From Pseudomaricurvus sp. HS19 (GTDB taxonomy: Bacteria > Pseudomonadota > Gammaproteobacteria > Pseudomonadales > Cellvibrionaceae), in assembly GCF_009857815.1 (NCBI RefSeq), contig NZ_WVVW01000001.1, positions 434,001-498,000 on the forward strand: a DNA stretch of 64,000 nucleotides, written 5' to 3'. A program made the translations under genes and the position numbers. Within the stretch, counting starts at the first letter, position 1. Each line of letters starts with the position of its first letter. Shown here piece by piece: positions 53,696-62,589 of the stretch. Below the pieces are notes generated by a model. That model was not told where the DNA came from. It was given only the letters and a program-made list of their open reading frames with translations, and ran no database searches.

Positions 53696-54814
53696 ATGGA
53701 GTATTCCCGCCAATTGGTTGATTGGGTAGGTCAGGGCAACTACTGGGTGCTGGAAGTGTTTGCGGTGGTGTCAGCTACCTTGCTGGCCGCGCTGGTGGTG
53801 AAGGTCATGCTGGCTCGCCTGGAGCGTAAGGCGGAGGTGACCCATAACCTCTGGGACGATGCGGTGGTGGGGGCCATCAAGCGGCCCCTGCACTGGGCGG
53901 TGTGGCTGGTGGGGCTGTCCATTGCGGTGGAGATGATTGACCCGGTGGTGGAGGATTCACTGCTCAACCTGGTGGAACCGCTGCGCAAAATCGGTATTGT
54001 CTGGTTGCTGGCCTGGTTCCTGGTATTGCTGATCAAGCGTGCCGAGCAGAACCTTATGGATCCGCAGTACTCCGAGAAGCCCATGGATGAAACCACGGTG
54101 CGGGCACTCGGCAAGCTGTTGCGCATGTCGGTACTGATCACGGCGGCGCTGGTGCTGCTGCAATCCCTGGGTTACAGCATATCCGGCGTGCTGGCATTCG
54201 GGGGTATCGGTGGCATCGCCGTTGGCTTCGCGGCCAAGGATCTGTTGGCCAACTTTTTTGGTGGCCTGATGATCTATCTGGATCGCCCCTTCAGTGTCGG
54301 CGACTGGGTGCGCTCGCCGGACCAGGAGATCGAAGGGGTGGTGGAGGATATCGGCTGGCGCCTGACCCGCATCCGTACATTCGACAAGCGTCCACTGTAC
54401 ATTCCCAACTCCACGTTTACCCATATCTCTCTGGAGAACCCCTCGCGCATGAGTAACCGGCGCATCTATGAAACCATCGGGGTGCGCTACAGCGATGCCT
54501 CTCACTTGCCGGAAATCATTCGCCGCACCGAAGCTTACCTGCGTCAGCATGAGGCCCTCGATACCGAACAGACGCTGATCGTCAATTTCAACAAGTTTGC
54601 CGCCTGCTCGCTGGACTTTTTCATCTACACCTTCACCAAAACCACCAACTGGGTCGAGTACCACCAGATCAAGCAGGAGGTGTTGCTATCCATTCTGGGC
54701 ATCATTGAAGAGTGTGGTGCCGAGTGTGCGTTCCCGACCTCTACCGTGCATTTGCCGGATCAATTGCGCGTGCTCAATGAAGGTACAGTTGCCAGCGGCG
54801 GGGGCGCCCAGTGA
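53696..54814 (+). CDS. Small-conductance mechanosensitive channel (MscS family)
   Basis: 372-aa MscS-like channel. About four N-terminal membrane helices, the pore helix region LAFGGIGGIAVGFAAKDLLANFFGGLMIY (shown by its Gly/Ala pattern, about 163-190), then the beta domain (PFSVGDWVRSPDQEIEGVVEDIGWRLTRIR, positions about 195-225) and a C-terminal domain. It protects against osmotic downshock. It follows nagZ by 15 bp and overlaps the next gene by GTGA. Confidence 0.92.
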   Translation: MEYSRQLVDWVGQGNYWVLEVFAVVSATLLAALVVKVMLARLERKAEVTHNLWDDAVVGAIKRPLHWAVWLVGLSIAVEMIDPVVEDSLLNLVEPLRKIGIVWLLAWFLVLLIKRAEQNLMDPQYSEKPMDETTVRALGKLLRMSVLITAALVLLQSLGYSISGVLAFGGIGGIAVGFAAKDLLANFFGGLMIYLDRPFSVGDWVRSPDQEIEGVVEDIGWRLTRIRTFDKRPLYIPNSTFTHISLENPSRMSNRRIYETIGVRYSDASHLPEIIRRTEAYLRQHEALDTEQTLIVNFNKFAACSLDFFIYTFTKTTNWVEYHQIKQEVLLSILGIIEECGAECAFPTSTVHLPDQLRVLNEGTVASGGGAQ

Positions 54815-55572
54815 AGATCGCGGTTGTCGGCGGTACGGGCCTTTGCGATTGGCCGGATATGCAGTGGTTAGGGAAGCAGGGGGTGCAGACCCGTTTTGGC
54901 GAGCCATCGGCAGAGCTGCACACCGGAATGCTCAACGGGGTGGAGTTTGTGTTTTTGCCGCGCCATGGCGGTGCCCATTCCATTGCCCCGCACCGCATTA
55001 ATTACCGGGCCAATATCGCGGCGCTGCAGCAGGTGGGTGTGACACACATACTGGCGGTAAACGCCGTGGGTGGTTTGACCGAAGCCCTCGGCCCGGGTGC
55101 CATGGCGGTGCCGGCGCAGATTGTGGATTACAGTTGGGGCAGGGAGTGCAGCTTCGCGGATGGTGAGGCCGGCCCTCTGGATCATGTGGATTTTTCCGAG
55201 CCTTATTCGGCTCCGTTGCGTCAGCAGCTGCTGGCTTCAGCCGCTGCACTGGGTTACTGGTGTTTCGATGGCGGCGTGTATGCCTGTACCCAGGGGCCGC
55301 GGCTGGAGACCGCCGCCGAGATACGCCGTCTGCAGGCAGACGGCTGCCATCTGGTGGGTATGACCGCCATGCCCGAGGCGGTACTGGCCAGGGAGTTGGG
55401 GATCGATTACGCCAGTCTTTGCCTGGTGGTGAACTGGGGGGCCGGAATGACCCGTGAGCCCATCACCATGGATGAGATCGGGCGCGTCCTGAGCAGCGGC
55501 ATGAGTCGGGTTTGCCATCTGTTGGGCCACACCATTGGTTCTTTAGCACAGACGTCGGCGCCAGTTACGTGA
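54811..55572 (+). CDS. mtnP: S-methyl-5'-thioinosine phosphorylase (MTAP/PNP family)
   Basis: 253-aa purine nucleoside phosphorylase-like enzyme. The phosphate motif is VGGTGLCDW (about 5-13), then PRHGGAHSIAPHRINYRANI, NAVGGL and the purine-site region VGMTAMPEAVLARELGI (Met-Thr-Ala-Met). The pseudomonad orthologue acts on methylthioinosine, formed by deamination of methylthioadenosine; I infer the same here. GTG start overlaps the stop of the channel gene. Confidence 0.85.
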   Translation: MKIAVVGGTGLCDWPDMQWLGKQGVQTRFGEPSAELHTGMLNGVEFVFLPRHGGAHSIAPHRINYRANIAALQQVGVTHILAVNAVGGLTEALGPGAMAVPAQIVDYSWGRECSFADGEAGPLDHVDFSEPYSAPLRQQLLASAAALGYWCFDGGVYACTQGPRLETAAEIRRLQADGCHLVGMTAMPEAVLARELGIDYASLCLVVNWGAGMTREPITMDEIGRVLSSGMSRVCHLLGHTIGSLAQTSAPVT

Positions 55573-55724
55573 CGGTGGTCAATTACAGCGTCCGCTGGTC
55601 GCCTGAGGGGCAATTGGCTATGGACATCACTACCGATTTGGCATAAAACAGAGACGCTTCCACAGATGAAAGCAGCGCCTTACCTGACGGGGTCCGGACG
55701 GGGGAAGGCACTGTACTTGGGCGA

Positions 55725-55778
55725 CCGGTTACGCAAAGCTGTGGCCGGAAAGGGGTGGAAGCGGTTGGCCGTAACCGG
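55725..55778 (+). promoter_or_regulatory. Stem-loop in leader of cold-shock gene
   Basis: CCGGTTACG (55725-55733) and CGTAACCGG (55770-55778) form a 9-bp perfect stem over a 36-nt loop that contains further short pairs. It lies 48 bp before the csp ATG. Such structured leaders occur in csp genes; its function here is inference. It could also be an mtnP terminator. Confidence 0.35.
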
Positions 55779-55826
55779 CTGACCGGAATACAGAAATATC
55801 ACCTATAAAAATAAAGAGGTAATCTT

Positions 55827-56051
55827 ATGGCGACTCGTCAGGTTGGCACGGTCAAGTGGTTTAATAACGCACGTGGCTACGGCTTTATCACCCGCGGTGA
55901 AAACACCGACGATATTTTCGTTCACTATCGCAATATTCAGGGCGACGGCTACCGCTCCCTGAGCGAAGGGCAGCCCGTGGAATTTGATCTGCTGGAAGGG
56001 GATAAAGGGCTGCAGGCCGAGAATGTCTCATCCATGGCGACCGCTTCCTGA
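55827..56051 (+). CDS. Cold-shock domain protein
   Basis: 74-aa Csp with RNA-binding motifs [15 protein letters not shown] (RNP1) and DIFVHYRNI (RNP2), then [18 protein letters not shown]. The usual KGFGFI reads RGYGFI and FVHF reads FVHY. RNA chaperone or transcription antiterminator of the Csp family. The ATG has Shine-Dalgarno aaagagg. A 9-bp stem hairpin (CGACCCTGA/TCAGGGTCG, 56073-56093) follows the stop. Confidence 0.92.
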   Translation: MATRQVGTVKWFNNARGYGFITRGENTDDIFVHYRNIQGDGYRSLSEGQPVEFDLLEGDKGLQAENVSSMATAS

Positions 56052-56072
56052 TTGCGGGGAAATCTCGCTGCC

Positions 56073-56093
56073 CGACCCTGAGGCTCAGGGTCG
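56073..56093 (+). terminator. Hairpin after cold-shock gene
   Basis: 9-bp perfect stem CGACCCTGA/TCAGGGTCG with 3-nt loop, 22 bp past the csp stop. The rest of 56094-56324 shows no gene. Confidence 0.5.
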
Positions 56094-56324
56094 CCTTACG
56101 ATTCAGGTTCCCGGTCCAGGTGCTGACGCTGTAGCGGTGTCGGCTCTGGCGTTGTCACGGTGTCTGTGAGTCCCGGCCGGTAACTCTGTTCTGTCTGATC
56201 TTCCTGCGCCGGTCAGGCGTGGTAGTGGGCGAGGTAATAATTGCTCACGTGTTTCAGTGCGTCTGTTTCAGTGCGTCCCGGCTCGGTGGACCTCGGTTTA
56301 GCCCGGTGCGTTCCGCTCTCTCTT

Positions 56325-57158
56325 TTATTGCGGGTTGCTTTCCAGCGGCTCGATCAGAATCAATACGCCCATCAGCGGGTGGTCAATGTAATGCAGCTCC
56401 TTGCTGCGCATGCGCCGACTCTGCTGCATCAACGCAACCTGTGCCGGCACATAGGGCTGCTCCTCAGCTTCTGTAAGGGTCAGCAGTTGATTGGCGGACG
56501 CGTCATCCTCCCACAGGGAGCCTGTATCCCGGGAGTAGAGCTGGGCGTACTTTTCGGCTGCGGCATCCGGTCGCAACGGCAGTTGTGGCCAGGCCTCACC
56601 CTCCTGGTTCTGGCCGACATTGTGTGCGAAGCGCGTCAGCCACAGATTGGTGGAAACATGCAGGTAGCGGGAAACGCCAACGCTGATGTTGCCTTCCAGT
56701 TCCGAATGGTCACCAAACTTTTCACCGGCAGCGATAACCACGGCGGGAGCCTCCTCACGATTGCCAACGGGTTGGCTCCAGCCGGTATGCAGCAGCACCC
56801 GCATGCCTCTCGAGCGGGCCAGATGGCCGGCTTCTTTGGTCAGCTGCAGTTGCTCCTGTGGCAGGGTGATAAAGGTCCGGGCTGGTGTGTTGGTTGCCCC
56901 GGGTTGGCCAGGGTCGGCGAGAGTGACCCAGTTTATCGGGTAGGAGAGGTTGATGTCCTTGCGCCAGGCTTCGTTCTCGTCCGGGTAGAGGTATTTGAAC
57001 AGCACCACTTCCACCTTGTACCAGGGGGCGGTCTCCTGTGCCATGGCCGGGGCCTGTGGCAGTAACAGGCAGAGCGGGGCCAGCAGGAAAATATTGATGG
57101 CCAGCCGCGCGAGGGCATTGCTGTGGCGGTTGCTGTTGCGCCAGTCAGGCTTCTTCAA
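56325..57158 (-). CDS. CsiV-family periplasmic protein
   Basis: 277-aa protein. A signal peptide (about 18-42, IFLLAPLCLLLPQAPAMA) precedes a mature domain with VEVVLFKYLYPDENEAWR, VGVSRYLHVSTNLWLTRF and the conserved C-terminal RMRSKELHYIDHPLMGVLI. These match CsiV-type proteins found next to mfd in Pseudomonas. The family name stems from a peptidoglycan-binding partner of LpoA-like systems; the role here is not shown. Minus strand, upstream of nothing obvious and after mfd. Confidence 0.78.
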   Translation of the reverse strand: MKKPDWRNSNRHSNALARLAINIFLLAPLCLLLPQAPAMAQETAPWYKVEVVLFKYLYPDENEAWRKDINLSYPINWVTLADPGQPGATNTPARTFITLPQEQLQLTKEAGHLARSRGMRVLLHTGWSQPVGNREEAPAVVIAAGEKFGDHSELEGNISVGVSRYLHVSTNLWLTRFAHNVGQNQEGEAWPQLPLRPDAAAEKYAQLYSRDTGSLWEDDASANQLLTLTEAEEQPYVPAQVALMQQSRRMRSKELHYIDHPLMGVLILIEPLESNPQ

Positions 57159-57236
57159 GTGTCATCTCCGGGAGTCAGTGAGCGTTTTGCTGATGCGCTG
57201 TCGGGCTTGCTCACCTGTTCAGGTGATCCGCGCTCC

Positions 57237-60200
57237 TCAGGCGGCGCTCAATTGCTGCAGCAGGTCGGTGACCCGCTGCAGGCGGCTGTCGCTATTATCC
57301 ATATCAAGGGTGAATTTGAAATGTTGGCCACTTTCGAGACGGAATTTTTGTGGTTGAGTCTGCACCATTTTCACAATCTTGAGTGGATCTACCTGGGTGA
57401 CGGCGGCAAATTCGATGCGTCCGCCGGTAGCGGATGCCTCCAGCTTGCGGATGCCAATCTGTTTTGCTGTCAGTTTCAGACTGGCGATGCGGAACAGGTT
57501 TTTCAGCGGCTCCGGTAGCAGCCCGAAGCGGTCGATCATCTCTACCTGCAGTTCCCGCAGGCCCTCGTCACTGTCGGCGCCGGAGATGCGCTTGTACATC
57601 ATCAGGCGGGTGTGGACGTCGGGCAGGTAGTCTTCAGGGATGAGGGCGGGAATGCGCAGGTTGACGTCGATGCCGGTGTCCAGTGCTTCATCAATATTGG
57701 GTGTCTCGCCCCGCTGGATGGCTTTGACCGCGCGATCCAGCATATCCATATAGAGGGTGAAGCCCACCGCCTGCATCTGGCCGCTCTGCTCATCACCCAG
57801 CAGTTCACCGGCGCCGCGGATCTCCAGGTCGTGGGTTGCCAGGGTAAAGCCGGCACCCAGGTCGGTGGTACTGGCAATGGCTTCCAGTCGCTTCACCGCA
57901 TCGGTGGTCATGGACTTGGGGTGCGGCGTCAGCAGGTAGGCGTAGGCCTGGTGGTGGGAGCGTCCCACGCGCCCTCGCAGCTGGTGCAGCTGTGCCAGGC
58001 CAAACTTGTCGGCGCGATCGATAATAATGGTGTTGGCGTTGGGAACATCGATACCGGTTTCGATAATGGTGGTACACACCAGCACATTGAAACGCTTGTG
58101 GTAGAAGTCGCTCATTACCTGTTCCAGTTGCCGCTCGCGCATCTGGCCGTGGCCGGTGATCACCCGCGCCTCCGGCACCAGCTCCTGGATCTCCCGTGCC
58201 GTTTTCTCGATGCTCTTGACCTCGTTGTGCAGGTAGTAAACCTGGCCGCCGCGCAGGATCTCCCGCAGGATGGCCTCCTTCAGCATGGCGTCGTCACTCT
58301 GGCGTACGAAGGTTTTGACCGACAGGCGCTTGGCGGGTGGGGTGGCGATGATGGAGAGGTCGCGGATACCGGACATGGCCATGTTCAGCGTGCGCGGAAT
58401 CGGGGTGGCGGTAAGTGTCAGGATATCCACTTCGGAGCGCAGGGATTTCAGCTTCTCCTTCTGCGCCACGCCGAAGCGGTGCTCTTCATCGATAATCAGC
58501 AGTCCCAGGTTCTTGTAGTTGAGGTCAGACTGCAGCAGTTTGTGCGTGCCGATAATAATGTCCAGCTTGCCGTCCGCCAGTCGTGACTGCACGCTTTGGG
58601 TCTCCTTGCCGGAGCGGAAGCGGGAGATGACGTCCACTTTAATGGGCCAGTCGGCAAAGCGATCGCGGAAGTTTTCGTAGTGTTGCTGTGCCAGCAGGGT
58701 GGTAGGTACCAGCATGGCTACCTGCTTGCCGCCAAACGCGGCGATAAAGGCCGCGCGCATCGCCACCTCGGTCTTGCCAAAGCCCACATCGCCACACACC
58801 AGTCGGTCCATGGGTTGTTTGGACATCATGTCGCGGCACACGGCCTCGATGGCGGACTGCTGGTCTGCCGTTTCTTCAAACGGGAAGTCGGCGGCGAAGC
58901 GCTCATAGGCTTCGGCGGGATCGTCAAAGGCAAAGCCCTGGCGGGCCGCGCGGCGGGCGTAGATGTCCAGTAGTTCGGCGGCGGCATCACGTACCTGCTC
59001 AGCGGCCTTGCGGCGGGCCTTCTGCCACTGATCGCTGCCCAGCCGGTGCAGGGGCGCGAGGTCGTCGTCGGCGCCGGAGTAGCGACTGATGAGGTCGAGG
59101 CTGGCCACCGGTACATAGAGCTTGGCGCCATTGGCGTATTCCAGGGTCAGGAACTCGTTCTTCTGGCCGTCGATCTCCAGCGTCTCCATGCCGCGGTAGC
59201 GGCCCACGCCATGCTCGATATGCACCACCGGGGCGCCGATGCGCAGCTCGGTCAGGTTGCGGATGACCTGGTCACTCTGGTCCTGCTGTTGCCGGCGCCG
59301 GCGCCGCTGCTGGATGCGCTCCCCCAGCAGCTGTGATTCGGTAATCAGGGTGATGGCCGGGTCGGCCATGGCGCAGCCGGTGTCCAGTGGCGATACGGCA
59401 ATGGCCAGTGACTGGCTGCCCTGCAGGAACTCCTGCCAGCCGCTGACGGGCTCCGGGCTGATATTAATGCGCTGCAGCAGCTCCAGCAGGGCTTCCCGGC
59501 GGCCGGCAGACTCGGCACAGAAGAGGACCCGTTGTTGGGTCAGCAGCAGGTAGTTCTCCAGCGCGGCCAGGGGGCGCTCGGCACGGGAGTTGGTGGTGAC
59601 CTCCGGCTGCGACAGACAGGCGAAATTGTGGCTGCCGGCGCCGGTCCCGATCTTGCCGGCGTGCAGCTGGGTGCGGGGGTAGGTGTTGAGGTAGCCAAAC
59701 ACTTCGCCGGCGCCGAGAAACATCTCGGCCGGTCTGAGGATGGGGCGCTGCAGGTCGCCGCAGCGGCTGTCATAGCGGCTGCTCAATTCCCGCCAGAACT
59801 GTTCCATGGCATCGCCGCACTGCTCAAACAGGTAGGCCTGGGTGGAGGCCGGCAGGTAGTCGAAGAGGGTGCTGCAGACGTCAAAAAAGAGTGGCAGATA
59901 GTATTCGATGCCTGCCGGACTGATGCCGGCGCTGATGTCCTGATAAATGGAGCAGGCCTTGTGGTCCACATCAAAGCGCTGGTGCCAGCTGTCGCGGAAG
60001 TGCGCGATACCGGCTTTGTCGATGGGGTATTCCCGCGCCGGCAGCAGCTCAATAGCCTCTACCTTATCGATGGAACGCTGGGTTTCCGGATCAAAGGTGC
60101 GCAGGGTTTCTACCTCTTCATCGAACAGGTCGATGCGGTAGGGGGTGTCTGTGCCCATGGGGAATATGTCCACCAGCGAGCCGCGGATGGCGAATTCGCC

Positions 60201-60689
60201 GTGCTCGTAAACCGTCTCCACACAGAGGTAGCCGGCATTTTCGAAGCGCCGGCGCATGGTTTCCACCGGGAAATGATCCCCGGGTTTCAGCATCAGGCTG
60301 TGGCCCTGCAGGAAGGACAGCGGCGCGAGGCGGTGCATCAGGGTGCTGACCGGAACTACCAGGATTCCGCGCCGGGTCTGGGGCAGCTGATAAAGGGTGC
60401 GCAGGCGCTCGGAGACAATGTCCTGGTGCGGCGAGAAGTTGTCGTAGGGCAGGGTTTCCCAGTCCGGCAGATGCAGGATGGGCAGCTCACCGGAGGCAAA
60501 AAAGAGCATTTCGCTCTCCAGCCTGCGGGCGCTCTCCGTGTCAGCGGTCACCACCAGTGTCAGGCTGTCGTGCTGGCGCGCCGCTTCCACCAGGGTCAGC
60601 GCGGTGGCGGCCCCGGGCAGGTTTCCCCATTGCTGTTTATTGCCCGGCTTGTTGGACAGGGGCGGGGACAGAGGGGATAACTCACTCAT
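57237..60689 (-). CDS. mfd: Transcription-repair coupling factor Mfd
   Basis: 1150-aa ATP-dependent translocase that removes stalled RNA polymerase and recruits UvrA. N-terminal UvrB-like domains (about 1-340), an RNA-polymerase interaction domain (about 480-550, GAPVVHIEHGVGRYRGM), then the RecG-like helicase with VCGDVGFGKTEVAMRAAFIA, IIDEEHRFGV, TATPIPRTLNMAMSGIRD and QLRGRVGRSHHQAYAYLL. C-terminal TRCF domain present. ATG at 60689; a TACAAT -10 lies at 60729-60724 on the minus strand. Confidence 0.96.
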   Translation of the reverse strand: MSELSPLSPPLSNKPGNKQQWGNLPGAATALTLVEAARQHDSLTLVVTADTESARRLESEMLFFASGELPILHLPDWETLPYDNFSPHQDIVSERLRTLYQLPQTRRGILVVPVSTLMHRLAPLSFLQGHSLMLKPGDHFPVETMRRRFENAGYLCVETVYEHGEFAIRGSLVDIFPMGTDTPYRIDLFDEEVETLRTFDPETQRSIDKVEAIELLPAREYPIDKAGIAHFRDSWHQRFDVDHKACSIYQDISAGISPAGIEYYLPLFFDVCSTLFDYLPASTQAYLFEQCGDAMEQFWRELSSRYDSRCGDLQRPILRPAEMFLGAGEVFGYLNTYPRTQLHAGKIGTGAGSHNFACLSQPEVTTNSRAERPLAALENYLLLTQQRVLFCAESAGRREALLELLQRINISPEPVSGWQEFLQGSQSLAIAVSPLDTGCAMADPAITLITESQLLGERIQQRRRRRQQQDQSDQVIRNLTELRIGAPVVHIEHGVGRYRGMETLEIDGQKNEFLTLEYANGAKLYVPVASLDLISRYSGADDDLAPLHRLGSDQWQKARRKAAEQVRDAAAELLDIYARRAARQGFAFDDPAEAYERFAADFPFEETADQQSAIEAVCRDMMSKQPMDRLVCGDVGFGKTEVAMRAAFIAAFGGKQVAMLVPTTLLAQQHYENFRDRFADWPIKVDVISRFRSGKETQSVQSRLADGKLDIIIGTHKLLQSDLNYKNLGLLIIDEEHRFGVAQKEKLKSLRSEVDILTLTATPIPRTLNMAMSGIRDLSIIATPPAKRLSVKTFVRQSDDAMLKEAILREILRGGQVYYLHNEVKSIEKTAREIQELVPEARVITGHGQMRERQLEQVMSDFYHKRFNVLVCTTIIETGIDVPNANTIIIDRADKFGLAQLHQLRGRVGRSHHQAYAYLLTPHPKSMTTDAVKRLEAIASTTDLGAGFTLATHDLEIRGAGELLGDEQSGQMQAVGFTLYMDMLDRAVKAIQRGETPNIDEALDTGIDVNLRIPALIPEDYLPDVHTRLMMYKRISGADSDEGLRELQVEMIDRFGLLPEPLKNLFRIASLKLTAKQIGIRKLEASATGGRIEFAAVTQVDPLKIVKMVQTQPQKFRLESGQHFKFTLDMDNSDSRLQRVTDLLQQLSAA

Positions 60690-60972
60690 AACAACAGGCT
60701 CTGTGATCAGTCGGCGGCGCGCTATTGTAGCGGTGTTTGTTGCAGTTTGCAGGGCGTCACGCGGAGGCTGGTGGCGTTCGCGGTTGTGTCAGTCGTGTGC
60801 GGCGGTTCAGTGGCGATACTGGCGGGGGTGGGTCCCGGGGGGGGGGCGCATTTTGTAGTATTTTTAGCTTATGGGCCTCATTCGGGTCAAAAATCACCGA
60901 AATCCGGTGATTTTTGTAATTTTTTTAGTTTCCCGGACTGTGCTTGCACCTGCACACCCTAACCACGATAAT
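60690..60972 (+). promoter_or_regulatory. gap upstream region: promoter, hairpin and repeated TGTARTW elements
   Basis: Divergent mfd-gap spacer. The gap promoter is TTGCAC (60944-60949), 17 bp, GATAAT (60967-60972). Upstream, 11-bp arms AAAAATCACCG (60889-60899) and CGGTGATTTTT (60905-60915) form a strong hairpin followed by T-rich sequence. TGTAGTATTTTTAG (60854-60867) and TGTAATTTTTTTAG (60915-60928) are near-identical and match HexR's TGTARTWWWAYTACA at 12 of 15 positions when extended. HexR control is conjecture. Confidence 0.5.
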
Positions 60973-61089
60973 AGCGCTCCTTTTTTGACCGCCAGATCGG
61001 CCAGAAAGGCCATGATACGGGGCTTCGGCGCCGCTGATGGCCGGACGGACCGGTCCGGGAATATTCATTACACTTTAAGGTGAGAACTC

Positions 61090-62541
61090 GTGAATCGACC
61101 AAAGCCAGACGATTTTTTCAAGGACTGGAAAGAGCGTGAAGCCCTCGCAGAGGCGATGATCCCTGTAATTGGCAAGCTGAACCGTGAGCGTAACGTTGGC
61201 CTGTATATGTACGGCCGGTCTCTGGTGAACCGTTCCGTGATCGATCTGATGAAGGCCCATCGCCGAGTTCGTCAGGTTGAGGCCAACGAGCTGTCCGAGT
61301 TTGAAACCTATCCGTTGCTGCAGGAAATCACCAAGCTGAATGTGGGTCCGGCCCATATTGATCTCGGCAAGATGGCTGTGAAATACATGAAGCTGGACGG
61401 TGCCGTTTCCGTCGCCGACTTTGTAGCTTCCGAGCTGGCTGGCTGTATCGGCAGCTCCGCCAAGCCATTGCCGCAGCCGCAGGACGTGGTTCTGTACGGT
61501 TTTGGTCGTATCGGACGCCTGGTTGCCCGCTTGCTGGTGGAAAAAGCCGGTAGTGGTGATGTGCTGCGTCTGCGCGCCATCGTTGTGCGTCACGGCAAGG
61601 CCGTCGACGATCTGGTGAAGCGCGCCAGCCTGCTGCGTCGCGACTCCGTACACGGCTCCTTCAAGGGCACCATCCGTGTCGATGAAGAGTCCAACACCCT
61701 GGTGATCAACGGTAACGAAGTGAAGGTGATCTACGCCAACTCCCCGGCCGAGGTCGACTACACCGATTACGGTATCAACAACGCCATTATCGTCGACAAT
61801 ACCGGCGTCTGGCGCGATGAAGATGGCCTGGGCCAGCACCTCAAGTGCCCTGGCGCTGCCAAGGTTATCCTGACTGCGCCTGGCAAGGGTGATATCAAGA
61901 ACATCGTTTATGGCATCAACAACGGCGATATCACCGCCGATGACCGCATTTTGTCTGCCGCTTCCTGTACCACCAACGCCATCACCCCGGTGCTGAAAGC
62001 GGTTATGGATGAGTACGGCATCAAGCACGGCCACGTTGAGACCGTACACGCCTACACCAACGACCAGAACCTGATCGACAATTACCACAAGGGTGAGCGT
62101 CGTGGTCGCAGTGCAGCCCTGAACATGGTGATCACCGAGACCGGTGCTGCCAAGGCGGTTTCCAAGGCTCTGCCTGAGCTGAAGGGCAAGCTGACCGGTA
62201 ACGCCATCCGTGTACCGACGCCGAATGTCTCCATGGCCATTCTCAACCTGCAGCTGGAGAAAGAGACCACAGTTGAGGCGCTTAACGACTACATGCGTGA
62301 AACCGCACTGTACTCGCCGCTGCAGCAGCAGATCGACTTCACCAACTCCCCGGAAGTGGTGTCCACCGATTTCGTCGGCTCCCGTCACGCCTGTGTGTTT
62401 GACTCCAAGGCCACCATCGTTGACGGCACCTCGGCAGTGCTCTACTGCTGGTACGACAATGAGTTCGGTTACAGCTGCCAGGTGGTGCGCTGCCTGGAAG
62501 ATATGTGTGGCGTACACTACGACATGTACCCGAAGCGCTGA
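61090..62541 (+). CDS. gap: Glyceraldehyde-3-phosphate dehydrogenase (long form)
   Basis: 483-aa GAPDH with an N-terminal extension of about 120 residues compared with the standard 335-aa enzyme. The NAD-binding start is VVLYGFGRIGRLVARLL (about 136-152), the catalytic Cys is in AASCTTNAITPVLKAV (about 293), the His is in HVETVHAYTNDQNLID, and the phosphate site YDNEFGYSCQVVR lies at the end. Long GAPDHs of this type occur next to mfd/nqr in Pseudomonas relatives. The GTG start has Shine-Dalgarno aaggtgag. Confidence 0.94.
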   Translation: MNRPKPDDFFKDWKEREALAEAMIPVIGKLNRERNVGLYMYGRSLVNRSVIDLMKAHRRVRQVEANELSEFETYPLLQEITKLNVGPAHIDLGKMAVKYMKLDGAVSVADFVASELAGCIGSSAKPLPQPQDVVLYGFGRIGRLVARLLVEKAGSGDVLRLRAIVVRHGKAVDDLVKRASLLRRDSVHGSFKGTIRVDEESNTLVINGNEVKVIYANSPAEVDYTDYGINNAIIVDNTGVWRDEDGLGQHLKCPGAAKVILTAPGKGDIKNIVYGINNGDITADDRILSAASCTTNAITPVLKAVMDEYGIKHGHVETVHAYTNDQNLIDNYHKGERRGRSAALNMVITETGAAKAVSKALPELKGKLTGNAIRVPTPNVSMAILNLQLEKETTVEALNDYMRETALYSPLQQQIDFTNSPEVVSTDFVGSRHACVFDSKATIVDGTSAVLYCWYDNEFGYSCQVVRCLEDMCGVHYDMYPKR

Positions 62542-62563
62542 GTCCAGCCGCTTCCGCGCTCTG

Positions 62564-62589
62564 AAAAGCTGCCTCCGGGCAGCTTTTTT
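62564..62589 (+). terminator. gap terminator
   Basis: AAAAGCTGCC-tccg-GGCAGCTTTTTT: 10-bp stem followed by six T. A classical intrinsic terminator 22 bp after the gap stop. Confidence 0.9.

Noticed and set aside
60747-60962. 71-codon frame between mfd and gap
   Set aside because: It crosses the hairpin and gap promoter elements; no Shine-Dalgarno.
61075-62517. 480-aa minus-strand frame fully antisense to gap
   Set aside because: Impressive length, but it follows from codon bias of gap; the product is low-complexity and His/Val/Gly rich with no family motif.
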